Of a stretch of DNA of 64,000 nt, positions 24,423-34,300 are shown in pieces. A program made the translations under genes and the position numbers. The notes under the pieces were generated by a model. The model did not search any database, was not told where the DNA came from, and saw only the letters and a program-made list of their open reading frames with translations. Origin of the DNA: Yeguia hominis. Its GTDB lineage: Bacteria; Bacillota; Clostridia; Oscillospirales; Acutalibacteraceae. Within the stretch, counting starts at the first letter, position 1. Every line of letters starts with the position of its first letter. The stretch is from positions 160,269-224,268 of the forward strand of contig NZ_JACRSN010000003.1 of assembly GCF_014384705.1 (NCBI RefSeq). Reading direction: 5' to 3'.

Positions 24423-25513
24423 ATTCGACAAAACAGGCATCCCGGCAGCCGCTGCTCCATATTGTCAAGCGTGCGGAGCTTCCGCGCCGGACTTCTGCGC
24501 TGCTGCGGCTAGGGGCATTTCTGCTGTCGCTGTTTATCGGCGGGCTGTTCATTCTGGCGCTCGGATATAACCCGTTTGAGATTTACGGTACGATCGTATC
24601 CGGCTCTTTCCGCAGCGCGATGGCAATTCAGGCAACGATCAAGGTGATGGTTCCGCTCCTGATTTCCTCGCTCGCGGTGACGCTGGCCTTTAAAATGAAA
24701 TTTTGGAATATCGGCGCAGAAGGCCAGATTATCATGGGCGCAACCTTTGCAACCTACTTTGCGCTCTTTCACTCCGATTGGAACCACTGGGTGCTGATCC
24801 TTGTGATGCTTCTCGCGGGAATGATCGGCGGCGGCTTGTGGGGATTGATTCCCGCAGTGCTCAAGACCCGTTTCAATACAAACGAGACGCTCCTGACGCT
24901 GATGCTCAACTACATCGCGCTGCATATTGTCTCTTACTTGCGCGATGGCCCTTGGAAGGATCCCGGATCCCAGGGCTATGCCAAAATTGCGCGTTTTGAC
25001 GGCAATGCGGCGCTCGATAAGGTGTTCGGCGTGCATTTCGGGTGGATTATTGCGCTGGTGCTGACGGCGTTGGTCGCCGTCTATCTGCGCCGCACCAAAC
25101 AGGGATATGAAATTTCGGTTGTCGGCGAAAGCCAGGATACGGCACGCTATGCCGGCATGAACGTCCGCAAAATTGTCATCCGCACCATGTTTTTGAGCGG
25201 CGCGGTCGCCGGAATCTGCGGCATGCTGCAGGCAACCGGCGCCGATATTACGCTGACGACCTCGGTGGCGGGCGGCGTCGGATTTACGGCGATTATCATT
25301 GCCTGGCTCGCACAGCTCAATCCGGTGATGATTGTGGTGGTGTCGTTCCTCTTTAGCGTCCTTGAAAAGGGCAGCAGTGTCATTCAGTCCTCCTTCGGAT
25401 TGTCAACCGACTGCGCTGATGTGCTGCAGGGAATTATTCTGTTTTTGGTAATCGGCTGCGAATTCTTTATCCGGTATCGCTTTGTCCGGGAGAAAAAGGA
25501 GGGTGCGCGGTAA
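24419..25513 (+). CDS. ABC importer permease 1 (nucleoside type)
   Basis: A 364-residue BPD_transp_2-type permease with about ten membrane segments. The Y-N-P-F-E-I-Y-G-T-I-V-S-G-S-F motif after the first helix and K-F-W-N-I-G-A-E-G-Q near residue 97 are hallmarks of the NupB/YufP family that partners BMP-type binding proteins. It overlaps both neighbours (ATGA with the ATPase, one base with permease 2), so the three are translationally coupled. Confidence 0.92.
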   Translation: MNSTKQASRQPLLHIVKRAELPRRTSALLRLGAFLLSLFIGGLFILALGYNPFEIYGTIVSGSFRSAMAIQATIKVMVPLLISSLAVTLAFKMKFWNIGAEGQIIMGATFATYFALFHSDWNHWVLILVMLLAGMIGGGLWGLIPAVLKTRFNTNETLLTLMLNYIALHIVSYLRDGPWKDPGSQGYAKIARFDGNAALDKVFGVHFGWIIALVLTALVAVYLRRTKQGYEISVVGESQDTARYAGMNVRKIVIRTMFLSGAVAGICGMLQATGADITLTTSVAGGVGFTAIIIAWLAQLNPVMIVVVSFLFSVLEKGSSVIQSSFGLSTDCADVLQGIILFLVIGCEFFIRYRFVREKKEGAR

Positions 25514-26469
25514 TGGAAATGGTTTTGAAATTTCTGGTCGCTGCAATTGTCGCAGGGACACCGCTCCTGTTCGGAACGGTCGGCGAAATCCTCAATGAAA
25601 AGGTCGGGCACTTAAACCTCGGCGTGGAGGGCATGATGTCCATCGGCGCCTGCGCCGGATTTATGGCCGGATATTACAGCAACAGCTTTCTTGTGGCCTT
25701 GCTGGCCTCTTTTGCCGGCGGTGCGTTCGGCGCGCTGATTTACGCGGTGCTGACGGTTACCTTTATGGCCAACCAGAACGTCACGGGCCTGACGCTGACG
25801 ATTTTTGGAATCGGTCTTGCAAACTTTGTCGGCGTGTATGCGCTGTCCACGACGGAGAACGGAACACTCAAGCTGCCGGAGCGCATAGGCGCACAGATCG
25901 GCTCGGTGCATATTCCGGTTTTGAGCGACCTGCCGATTGTCGGCGAGCTGCTTTTCTCGTATAATCCCTTTGTTTATCTCGCGATTGCGATTGCGATTGC
26001 GATGCATCTCTATTTGTTCCGCACCCGGCGCGGACTCAATCTCCAGTCTATCGGTGAAAATCCGGCAGCGGCGGATGCAGTGGGCATTCACGTAACACGG
26101 ATCAAATATCTGAGCATTGTGATCGGCGGCGGCATTTGCGGCATCGGCGGTGCGTATTGCTCGATGATTATCAACGGCGGCGTTTGGATCAGCGATAATG
26201 TCGGCGGTCTGGGCTGGATTGCCGTGGCGCTCGTCATTTTTGCACGCTGGAAACCTGCGGTCGCCATTGGCGGTTCGTTTATTTTCGGTGCGCTGCGGGT
26301 GCTCAAATACTATGTGCCGAAGAGCCTGTTTGCCTTTCCGAATGCGTTTTATGATATGCTGCCGTTCCTGATTACGGCGCTGGTGCTGGTAATCAGCTCC
26401 ATTCGGAAATCCAAAGGTGCACATATTCCGGCAAACCTCGGCGTCAACTATTTCCGTGAGGATCGCTGA
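25513..26469 (+). CDS. ABC importer permease 2 (nucleoside type)
   Basis: A 318-residue permease of the NupC/YufQ group with eight to nine membrane segments. The N-terminal G-T-P-L-L-F-G-T-V-G-E-I and L-N-L-G-V-E-G-M-M motif are typical, as is the loop A-D-A-V-G-I-H-V-T-R-I-K-Y near residue 190 that contacts the ATPase. It completes the importer BMP protein-ATPase-permease-permease. Confidence 0.92.
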   Translation: MEMVLKFLVAAIVAGTPLLFGTVGEILNEKVGHLNLGVEGMMSIGACAGFMAGYYSNSFLVALLASFAGGAFGALIYAVLTVTFMANQNVTGLTLTIFGIGLANFVGVYALSTTENGTLKLPERIGAQIGSVHIPVLSDLPIVGELLFSYNPFVYLAIAIAIAMHLYLFRTRRGLNLQSIGENPAAADAVGIHVTRIKYLSIVIGGGICGIGGAYCSMIINGGVWISDNVGGLGWIAVALVIFARWKPAVAIGGSFIFGALRVLKYYVPKSLFAFPNAFYDMLPFLITALVLVISSIRKSKGAHIPANLGVNYFREDR

Positions 26470-26521
26470 CGGCTGAAAATAAAAGACCCGTATCAAACGG
26501 GCAGGGAAAGGGGCAGATGCC

Positions 26522-26827
26522 ATGCAGGCGCTGGAAACACAATTGACCGAATGTTTTTTAAATGCTGCGAAAGAAGCAGAGCTTCAGTGCGGGGTCCGCG
26601 CAGAGCAGGCGTGCCGGGATATCAAACGGTACGGCGGCGTGGCGTATATCCGGAAGCTGGCAAAAGCCGGTGCAGAATCGGAGTCCCTTTGCCGCCTTGC
26701 GGAATGCGGCCGGGTGAAACTCTCGTTTGAAGCCTGTGCCGTGCGTTCGGAATATGCGGCGCTCTTCACGGACGAAGAGATCAACGCCTGTTTTGCTTCC
26801 CTGTGCGCATACGGATATTACGGATAA
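26522..26827 (+). CDS. Small helical protein of unknown function
   Basis: A 101-residue soluble protein, 52 bp after the second permease and before the operon terminator, with a GGGAAAGGGG site. It contains the pattern D-I-K-R-Y-G-G-V-A-Y-I-R-K-L and a later R-V-K-L-S-F-E-A-C...L-F-T-D-E-E-I. Similar R-L-D-L-T-x-E-A...L-F-T-D-E-E-I tails occur in small uncharacterised Firmicutes and phage proteins. I do not recognise a function. Its position makes it the last gene of the nucleoside import operon. Confidence 0.65.
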   Translation: MQALETQLTECFLNAAKEAELQCGVRAEQACRDIKRYGGVAYIRKLAKAGAESESLCRLAECGRVKLSFEACAVRSEYAALFTDEEINACFASLCAYGYYG

Positions 26828-26840
26828 CAGAAGCATGCTT

Positions 26841-26877
26841 ACGCTCCGGTGGTTTTGAACCCCCGGAGCGTTTTTTT
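26841..26877 (+). terminator. Terminator of the nucleoside importer operon
   Basis: ACGCTCCGG pairs with CCGGAGCGT, followed by seven T residues, 13 bp after the small-protein stop. Confidence 0.88.
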
Positions 26878-27271
26878 GCTGTTACGGTAGGTAAAACCAC
26901 TGTGCGAGTTTTTTTATTTTGACGTTTTGCCGCATCCTTGAAAAACCGGCGTCTGGCGCGGAGACACCCGGCTTTGCAGCGTGCTTGACAGCGGACGCTG
27001 CCGCGGAGACTACTTTGGAAAAACAACGGCGCGGACGGGTATTTTGCTGGAACGCGCAGCTCGGCAGGCATGCAGCGGAACCCGCAAGTTCTTGCAGCGG
27101 CAGCCGGGCGACCTGTTGCTGGCCAAAAAATCGCGAAAAAAATGGAATCAGGGCCATTTAAGTCCGGTTTATTGGACACCTCTTTTGATATAATAAAAGT
27201 AGAGAGAAGAGCAGTCCGGCAAATCGGATTTCATCAGCATGAAATCAAACGCCGGAAGAAGGAGGTTCCAG
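26878..27271. other. Gene-free stretch before the WYL regulator
   Basis: Several overlapping ORFs exist in different frames, but none has a ribosome binding site or a recognisable product. A TATAAT box is at 27189-27194 with no properly spaced -35 box. Nothing else is seen. Confidence 0.35.
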
Positions 27272-27580
27272 ATGCTTGCGAATATCAACTTGATCCGTTT
27301 GATTTCCGGGATTGTCTGCGCGGCGGCGCTGTTCCTTTGGGTGTTCGATTGGCTGCGGGAAATCGAGAGAACCGCGCGCCGGAGACGCAGGCCGCAAATT
27401 TCCAGAAGGCCGAATCCTGCACCGCTTGCGAAACTGCAGCCGGATCGGTATAATGAAACCGAACCATTCTGCGGAGGTGATCGGTGTGGCCAAATCCGCC
27501 AACCAGAAATTGAAGCTGTTATATTTACAGAAAATTCTGCTCGAGGAGACGGACGATGCGCACTGCATCGCCCTGCCTGA
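27272..27580 (+). CDS. Possible small membrane protein overlapping the WYL gene
   Basis: A 102-codon frame starting at ATG 27272 behind an excellent AAGGAGGTTCC site. It encodes one hydrophobic helix (about residues 7-26) followed by a strongly basic stretch (R-T-A-R-R-R-R-R-P), the layout of a one-pass membrane protein. Its last 95 bases overlap the WYL regulator in another frame, and the C-terminal half is not protein-like, so the real product may be a decayed or extended short peptide. Reported because the start region looks genuine. Confidence 0.35.
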   Translation: MLANINLIRLISGIVCAAALFLWVFDWLREIERTARRRRRPQISRRPNPAPLAKLQPDRYNETEPFCGGDRCGQIRQPEIEAVIFTENSARGDGRCALHRPA

Positions 27581-28502
27581 ACTGATCCGCGCGCTTCAGG
27601 AGCTGGGAATCGCCGCGGAACGCAAGAGTCTGTATACGGACTTAGAGGCTTTGCGCCAATTTGGGCTGGATGTCGAGTTCCGCAGGGGCAAAAACGGCGG
27701 ATATTACATCGCCGAGCGGCCGTTTCAGCTGCCGGAGCTCAAGCTTCTGGTGGACAGCGTACAGGCGTCCCGGTTTATCACGCAGCGGAAATCTTCAGAA
27801 CTGATCCGGAAAATCGAGTCGCTTGCAAGTGTCCATGAGGCCAAGCAGCTCCACCGGCAGGTGTATGCGGCGAGCCGCGTCAAGACGATGAACGAGAGCA
27901 TCTATTATAATGTAGATAAAATTTATGCGGCCATCAGCAACAAAACCCAGATCACCTTTCGCTATTTTGCATACACGGTCAAAAAGGAAAAGCGTTACCG
28001 CCATGGCGGTTTGCGGTACCAGGTCAGCCCGTTTGCGCTTTCCTGGGATAATGAAAATTATTACATGCTGGCGTTTGACCGCGCCGCGCAAAAGCTCAAG
28101 CATTACCGTGTTGACAAAATGGAGTCCATCGCGGTGACGCGGCAAAAACAGGAGGGCGCGGAGGTCTTTCAGAAGATCGATATGGCGGCATATTCGCAAC
28201 GTGTTTTCTCCATGTACGGCGGAGAGGACGTGCTGGTACGGCTGCGATTTGCGGCGCGTCTGATCGGCGTGGTGATGGATCGTTTCGGAAAGGATGTGCG
28301 GGTGTTTCCGGTTCCGTCCGGAACGGAGGAGCCGAAATGGTTTGAAATCAGCGTGCATGTGGAGCTCAGTCCGCAGTTTTACGGCTGGATGGCAAGCTTC
28401 GGCGGAGAAGCGCAGGTGCTCGCGCCGGAAAAAGCTGTAAACGGCATGCAGGCGCAATTGCGCGCGGTGCTGGAAGCATATGGAGCGGCAAGCAATTCGT
28501 GA
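27486..28502 (+). CDS. WYL-domain transcriptional regulator (DeoR-like HTH)
   Basis: A 338-residue regulator with an N-terminal winged helix (about residues 1-65, ending in the F-R-R-G-K-N-G-G-Y-Y wing) and a WYL domain (about 135-220) with the F-R-Y-F-A-Y strand and the Y-Q-V-S-P-F-A-L-S-W-D-N-E-N-Y-Y-M-L-A core. WYL domains sense nucleic-acid or nucleotide ligands in several characterised proteins. GTG 27486 is chosen because GGAGGT lies 7 bp before it; an in-frame ATG at 27453 is an alternative. Its target is not evident, and it is followed by a terminator. Confidence 0.85.
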   Translation: MAKSANQKLKLLYLQKILLEETDDAHCIALPELIRALQELGIAAERKSLYTDLEALRQFGLDVEFRRGKNGGYYIAERPFQLPELKLLVDSVQASRFITQRKSSELIRKIESLASVHEAKQLHRQVYAASRVKTMNESIYYNVDKIYAAISNKTQITFRYFAYTVKKEKRYRHGGLRYQVSPFALSWDNENYYMLAFDRAAQKLKHYRVDKMESIAVTRQKQEGAEVFQKIDMAAYSQRVFSMYGGEDVLVRLRFAARLIGVVMDRFGKDVRVFPVPSGTEEPKWFEISVHVELSPQFYGWMASFGGEAQVLAPEKAVNGMQAQLRAVLEAYGAASNS

Positions 28503-28560
28503 GCGAAAGCATCGCGCGAGGCATCTTTTGATCCGGGGCGCTTGCGGCGCTGAAACACAA

Positions 28561-28610
28561 AAACCCCCTGTTTTCTTCGCCGGGCAAGCGGAGAAAACAG
28601 GGGTTCTTTC
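28561..28610 (+). terminator. Terminator after the WYL regulator
   Basis: AACCCC and TGTTTTC pair with GAAAACA and GGGGTT (one bulged C), and CTTTC follows. The long A/T-rich part of the stem makes it symmetrical enough to work in both directions. Confidence 0.75.
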
Positions 28611-29034
28611 TGAGACGAATGAACTTCACCGGACTTCCATGCATCGGCAAGGCTTGCTGATGTTCCGCGAAAAACAGGTTCATCAGCACCGCGCACATCA
28701 GCACCGGCGTTCAGCGGCGATAGATCGAAGTCTCGATAAAAGCCGGTGTGCTGCCGGGCGCGGACTGAGTTTGCGCGCTGTTCCGTGTTCTGCAAAAAGC
28801 CGGTAGAGCCGGTGCCGCTGGACACCGATGACGATCGGGGGGGAAAATTTCGAAATCAGCGCGAGGATGATTCCAAAATCGGCACGGAGGCTATTCGGTA
28901 CAGGGGATATTTTAAAATGGGGGCAACCCGGACGCGACCGGCCTTTAAACCACCGCTAAAAAATATCCGTTCGGCGTCGGAAAGTATGCGCCGACCAATT
29001 GACCGGCCAATTGCGTGAAAAGCACAGAAAGCGC
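28611..29034. other. Gene-free stretch
   Basis: About 420 bases with no supportable gene, RNA or promoter; it contains a run of seven G at about 28839. It separates the WYL gene from the convergent CmpB-type gene. Confidence 0.35.
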
Positions 29035-29952
29035 TCAGTCCTGTTTTGCCTTATGGGAAAGGCGCTGACGCAAATCTTCGAGTGCAGCTGCGCCGCGGCG
29101 GGTCGGACGGAATCCGGGATAGGCGCGCAGCAGACGGCGGTGCAGGAAGTTGGGGCGGAGCTTCTGCTTGTAGGTTTCATTGAAGGTTTTCAGCTTTGCC
29201 TCAATTTCTGCTTTCAAAGCAGCATGGCCGACGGTGTCCTGTGTTTCGGTGCGGTAAGTTTCCACACGCGCGCGCAGGCGCTCTCCGATTTCAGGCAGAC
29301 GCAACTCGCTCATGCGGGCAGAAAGCTGGGCGTGCAGTTCGGCGCCGGTCTGATAAAGCCGGGTCTTTTCCAGATTCTGGACAAGCTCGGCGCGGAGTGC
29401 TTCCAGTTCGGCAAGCTTCTGGTCGATGTGTGCGGCTGCAATGCAGGCGGAGACCAGGTCCGTGCAGAACAGTACAGCGATCACCGTCGCGGTGATATGC
29501 CCTGCCGGCTGGGGGATCCAGTCGATAAGCCGATCGGAGAGCGGCTTCAAGACCGCCAAAAGCAGGACGGAAAGCGCGCCCCAAAGCAGGGAGGCGCCGA
29601 GATAAATCCGTCCGTTTAAATTGAATTTGTGTTTGCTGTAATCCCACCAGCGCGCGTGGAAGAAAACTTCCATCACCCACGAGGTGACGTATTCCAAAAC
29701 GGACGCCATAACAAACCCGCCGAAAAAGACGGCGAGGTAATTTCCCGCAAGAGGACGCAGTGTTAACAGCAAAATGGTGGCGCCGCTTCCATAAATGGGA
29801 ATGACCGGCCCGGTGAGAAATCCGCGGTTGACAAATTTTTTGGTGCGGACGGAAACAAGCGTGCTTTCATAAATCCATCCGACAAAGCTGTACAAAATGA
29901 AATTGCAGAAGATGTAGTAAACATTGGTTCCAAACAGGGGGAGATCCCACAT
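29035..29952 (-). CDS. CmpB-type (PF06541) membrane protein
   Basis: A 305-residue protein often labelled putative ABC transporter permease. The N-terminal 185 residues hold four to five membrane segments with the family pattern Y-S-F-V-G-W-I-Y-E-S-T and N-R-G-F-L-T-G-P-V-I-P-I-Y-G. The C-terminal 115 residues are charged and helical (probable coiled coil, rich in Glu, Leu, Arg), with a basic tail. There is no ATPase or second permease nearby, so a transport role is not supported by context. Confidence 0.82.
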   Translation of the reverse strand: MWDLPLFGTNVYYIFCNFILYSFVGWIYESTLVSVRTKKFVNRGFLTGPVIPIYGSGATILLLTLRPLAGNYLAVFFGGFVMASVLEYVTSWVMEVFFHARWWDYSKHKFNLNGRIYLGASLLWGALSVLLLAVLKPLSDRLIDWIPQPAGHITATVIAVLFCTDLVSACIAAAHIDQKLAELEALRAELVQNLEKTRLYQTGAELHAQLSARMSELRLPEIGERLRARVETYRTETQDTVGHAALKAEIEAKLKTFNETYKQKLRPNFLHRRLLRAYPGFRPTRRGAAALEDLRQRLSHKAKQD

Positions 29953-30466
29953 GGGTCGAGTTCATCCTTTCCATACGGTTTTGAAAACGGCTCGTTTTTT
30001 GGACGCTGCGGCGCGCCTGATTTGCGGCATGCAGGAAGTTTTGCATGTGCCCGGATGTACGAAAAAATGCGTTTAAAAAGCAGATTGCGGTCAAAACAGG
30101 CCGCGTATTGGAATCTGAGGGCTATTATAGCATATCTTTTCGTGGGATTCCAGCCTTTTCCGGAGAAAGACAGCCTGCCCGGGAAGGATTGACGAATGCG
30201 CACAGATGGGTTAAACTAGGAAAAGTTGATGTGCAAAATGACCCGGCAGAGCGATGCATCTGTACAGAAACGAAACCGCGCCGATGGAAAAATCCGAGAT
30301 GGCCTGCCCGGCGCCGGAAAGGCTTTGGAAGTTCGGCCCGTCTGCATTGCGAAAACCCGGCGCCGCTAGGGCTGCCTGATAAAACGGACCGGCAAACACG
30401 CATGCGGCAAAACATCTTTGGTTGTGGCGGGGACAGCTTGTGTGAAGAAAGAAGAGGGGGAACAGA
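29953..30466. other. Gene-free stretch between divergent genes
   Basis: About 510 bases between the CmpB-type gene and the DUF3800 gene, so promoters for both must lie here. I could not identify a good pair of -35/-10 boxes. ORFs in this interval lack ribosome binding sites. Confidence 0.35.
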
Positions 30467-31186
30467 ATGCAAAACCTCTATATCGATGAATCCGGCAGTA
30501 TGACACGGGAGTTTTCTGACCGGCATCCCTATTTTATCATTGCAGTGGTGCAGGAATTTGATAAAGAAAAGGTCCGCCGGGCGTTTAAACGGTTCGTGGC
30601 GGAGCATTCCGGTCGGCTGCGTGCGCTGGACGTTGACGGGAAAATGTTCCGCGAGGCGGACGGCGGTTTTACGGAACTGAAGGGCTCTTATCTCGATTCC
30701 GATTTGAAGCGGGAGTTCATCGAGTTCTTTTGCCAGGGCGAAGATTTTCGCGTATTTTATATTAAAACCGATAACCGGCGGATGGACGGCTATCTGTATA
30801 AGGATACGCAGCGGGCATTTGACTATATGCTGATGTGTGGAATGCGCGAATTTTTAAAGGCCGGGCTGCTGCCGGGCGATTCCTACATGATCCAGGTGGA
30901 CGAGCGCAATGTGCGCGCGGAGTCCAGACGTTCGCTCGAGGATTATCTGAATCTTTCTCTGGACTACGAATATCTGCTCACCGGGGAAGTGACGGTCAAG
31001 TATTTCGATTCCGCAGATAATGCGCTGATTCAGATTGCGGACGTGTTTTCCAATATTTTGTTTTCCGACTGTTACACGCAGGAGTTTAAAGGCGATATCG
31101 CACGCCTGTGCGGCCGCGGCTATATCGGCGGTGTGTACGATTTTGCAGGCGGATATCTTTTGGAATTGCCGCGGATGATTCGGTAA
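30467..31186 (+). CDS. DUF3800 domain protein
   Basis: A 239-residue soluble protein with the DUF3800 signature at its N-terminus, Y-I-D-E-S-G-S, an acidic motif like that of RNase H-fold enzymes. A second conserved block, I-Q-V-D-E-R-N, is near residue 143, and a third acidic block, F-D-S-A-D-N-A-L-I-Q-I-A-D, lies near 187. The spaced Asp/Glu residues are consistent with a metal-dependent nuclease-like fold, but no activity is established for this family. The start follows AGAGGGGG. The gene is solitary. DUF3800 proteins are often found singly or near mobile elements and defence genes, which is not evident here. Confidence 0.82.
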   Translation: MQNLYIDESGSMTREFSDRHPYFIIAVVQEFDKEKVRRAFKRFVAEHSGRLRALDVDGKMFREADGGFTELKGSYLDSDLKREFIEFFCQGEDFRVFYIKTDNRRMDGYLYKDTQRAFDYMLMCGMREFLKAGLLPGDSYMIQVDERNVRAESRRSLEDYLNLSLDYEYLLTGEVTVKYFDSADNALIQIADVFSNILFSDCYTQEFKGDIARLCGRGYIGGVYDFAGGYLLELPRMIR

Positions 31187-31281
31187 ACAGCTGGCAGAAC
31201 ATGTCTGAACAACCAGAAACGGGTGTCTGCAGAAAGATCATAAAAAAATGTTCAGTATTTTGCTTTTTTAGGACTTCCTTC

Positions 31282-31311
31282 TTGATTTCGGGAGGAAGTC
31301 TATGGTATAAT
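31282..31311 (+). promoter_or_regulatory. Promoter of the beta-galactosidase gene with overlapping inverted repeat
   Basis: TTGATT at 31282-31287 and a perfect TATAAT at 31306-31311 with an 18-bp spacer. A perfect 8-bp inverted repeat (GACTTCCT at 31272-31279, AGGAAGTC at 31293-31300) brackets the -35 box and enters the spacer, as an operator would. It has no T tract, so it is not a terminator. Confidence 0.65.
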
Positions 31312-31325
31312 AAGCACAATTCGTG

Positions 31326-31335
31326 ACACGCGTGT
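31326..31335. promoter_or_regulatory. Palindrome ACACGCGTGT in the beta-galactosidase leader
   Basis: A perfect 10-bp palindrome with a central CG, 15 bp downstream of the -10 box. CG-centred palindromes at this position are typical of LacI/GalR-family operators, but no LacI-type gene is in the window. Could be chance. Confidence 0.35.
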
Positions 31336-31377
31336 AGCACAAAGCATGCGGCGTCATTATAGGAGGTCATGCTGAAA

Positions 31378-34300
31378 ATGATTTTACCACGGTATTATGA
31401 AGATTTGCACGCGCTGCATATCAACGCAATTCCGGACCGCGCATATTTCACGCCGCATGCGTCGGAAGCCGACGCGCTTTCCTGCCTGCGTGAGGAGAGC
31501 AAGCGGGTCGTGATGCTCAATGGCCGCTGGAATTTTCACTGGTATCCCTGTATCGAAGATGTCCCGGATGATTTCTTTGCACCGGCGTTCGATGATTCGG
31601 ACTTCGGCGGCATCGACGTTCCGGGCTGCTGGCAGCCGCAGGGCTATGACAAGTATCATTATGTCGGCGCGCAGGGAATCATTCCCTATGACATTCCGAA
31701 GGTTCCGCAGGATAATCCGTGCGGTGCATACCGCACCGAATTTTTCTATGATCCGGACGACGCGCTGCCGGTGACGGAGCTCGTGTTCGAGGGCGTCGAT
31801 TCCTGCTTCTACGTATGGGTCAACGGGAAATTTGTCGGTTACAGCCAGGTTTCCCACGCGCTCTCCATGTTTGATATTTCCAAATTCTTAAAGCCCGGCA
31901 TGAATTCCCTTTCCGTTTTAAACCTCAAATGGTGCGACGGAACCTATTTTGAGATTCAGGATAAATTCCGCCTGACCGGTATTTTCCGGGATGTCTATCT
32001 GTTCCGCCGTCCGGCGCTGCGTCTCGAGGATTATTTTATCAAGCAGTCGTTCTCGGAGGGCTACCGGTCCGCTGAAATCCGCGTTGAGATGGCCTTCTCC
32101 GGCGCAGAGGAAAAGAGCGGCGTTCTCAAGGCAAAGCTGCGCTGCCCGTGCGGCAAGGATCTTACCGAGACGGAGATTACGGTAGACGGCCCGAAAGCGG
32201 AGCTGACCTTTACGGTAGAAAATCCGATTTTGTGGAACGCAGAAGAGCCGAACCTCTATCTGCTTCTCTTTGAGCTCGACGGAGAATTTGTCCGGGAGCG
32301 CGTCGGCCTGCGGGAAATCACCGCGCAGGACGGCGTCATCCGCATCAACGGTGTGCCGATCAAAATCAAGGGCGTCAACCGTCACGATTCGAATCCGCAG
32401 ACCGGCTATGCCGTCGACCGCGCGCACATTCTGCGCGATCTGACGCTCATGAAGCAGAACAACATCAACGCAATCCGCACAAGCCACTATCCCAACAGCC
32501 CGATCGTTTCGGAATATTGCGATGAGATGGGCTTTTATATGATGGCGGAAGCAGATTTTGAGACACATGGCGTGATCTATTCCGAAGGCAAACTGGATCT
32601 GGTCTCCGGAGACGGCTACTGCCGCTTCTGCGACAAGTGGAACGATGACCCCGACTTTTTCGACACGACATTCGATCGCATGAAAAAGCCGGTGATCCGC
32701 GATAAGAACCGCCCCTGCGTCATTTTCTGGTCGCTCGGCAACGAGTCCGGCTATGGCGAAAACATGGAGCGCACGCTTGCCTGGATCAAGTCCTACGATC
32801 CTTCCCGTCTGACGCATTTTGAGAGCATGTACGCGGCCTATGACCGCAAGCCCGATTACAGTAATCTCGACGTTTTGAGCCGGATGTATCCCTCGACGCA
32901 GTGGCTCCGCTACATTTACGAGGATACGCCGTTTGAATTTACCGATCAATTTGATATCGGCATCCGTTGCGACCCGTACACGGACGCGTATTTCAAAACA
33001 GCCGCCCAGGATCATCCGATGGTGCTCTGCGAATATATCCACGCCATGGGCAACGGCCCCGGAGACGCAGAGGACTACTGGAATTTGATCTACAAGCACG
33101 ATCGCCTGACCGGCGGATTCGTCTGGGAGTGGTGCGACCATGCGCGCTTTGACGGCTATACCGCAGAGGGCAAGCCGCGCTATCTTTACGGCGGAGACTC
33201 CGGCGAATTCCCGACAGAGAGCAATTTCTGCATGGACGGCCTCAACTATCCGGACCGCCGGCCGCACACCGGCCTGATGGAGTACAAGAACGTCATCCGT
33301 CCGGCGCGTGCGACGCTTTCTGCGGATGCCAAGACGGTGCGCATCTGGAATACGCTTGACTTTGTCGATCTTGCAGATTACCTCGACCTGACCTGGGAAG
33401 CAACCTGCAACGGCGAAGTGCGGGCATCCGGCACTCTGGAGCTGCCCTCGATTCCGGCGCATGCGGCAGCAGAGATTGCGTTGCCGCAGATCGATCTGCC
33501 GGCCGGAGAATGCTATCTGCGTCTTTGCTACGCGGCAAAACAGGAAACATTCTGGCGTCCGGCGGGCTTCCCGATCGGCTTCGACCAGATGAAACTTCCC
33601 GCAGAAAAGCAGGAAATTTTCCCGCTCTTTGCGCCGAAGGCAGCGTGCGGAGAACTCACCTGCACCGAATATAAAAAATATTACATTCTCCGCGGCGTCA
33701 ATGCTGCCGGACCGTTCACCTATAAATACGAGAAAAAGCGCGGCGCATTTTCCAGCGTCGTGACCGGCGGACGCGAGCGGTTTAAAAAGCCGATGGATTA
33801 CAACATCTACCGTGCGCCGACCGATAATGACGCCGGATTCGGCGGGGTTTTGCAGAAATGGGAGAACATCGGCTATGACCGCGTGGAGACGCGGATCGAC
33901 AGCACCGAAGTCGTCTGCGAAAACGGCGCTGTGACGCTCACGTCTGCGTTCGCCATTGCTTCGGTTTTCCGCAGAGTTGTGCTGCGCGGAACCGCCGCCT
34001 GGACCGTGAAGCCGGACGGAACCATTTCGCTTGCGATTGAGGCGGATCGCCCGACGCACCTGATGTATCTGCCGCGGTTCGGCGTGCGGATGTATCTGTG
34101 CGAGCAGGCGGAGGATGTGACCTATTTCGGCAGCGGCCCGAACGAGAGCTATCTCGACAAGCACCGCAGCAGCTGGATCGGCCTGTTCCACACGACGGTC
34201 CACGATCTGCACGAGGACTATATCCGTCCGCAGGAAAACGGCAGCCACTGCTTCTGCAAATATCTGAATGTGGCGAATGCGGTGCAGGTTGCGGCGCGCG

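Noticed and set aside
29035..29952. CmpB-type protein as part of an ABC transporter
   Set aside because: Despite the common label, no ATPase or binding protein is adjacent, and the fold has a long coiled C-terminus; only the family name is reported.
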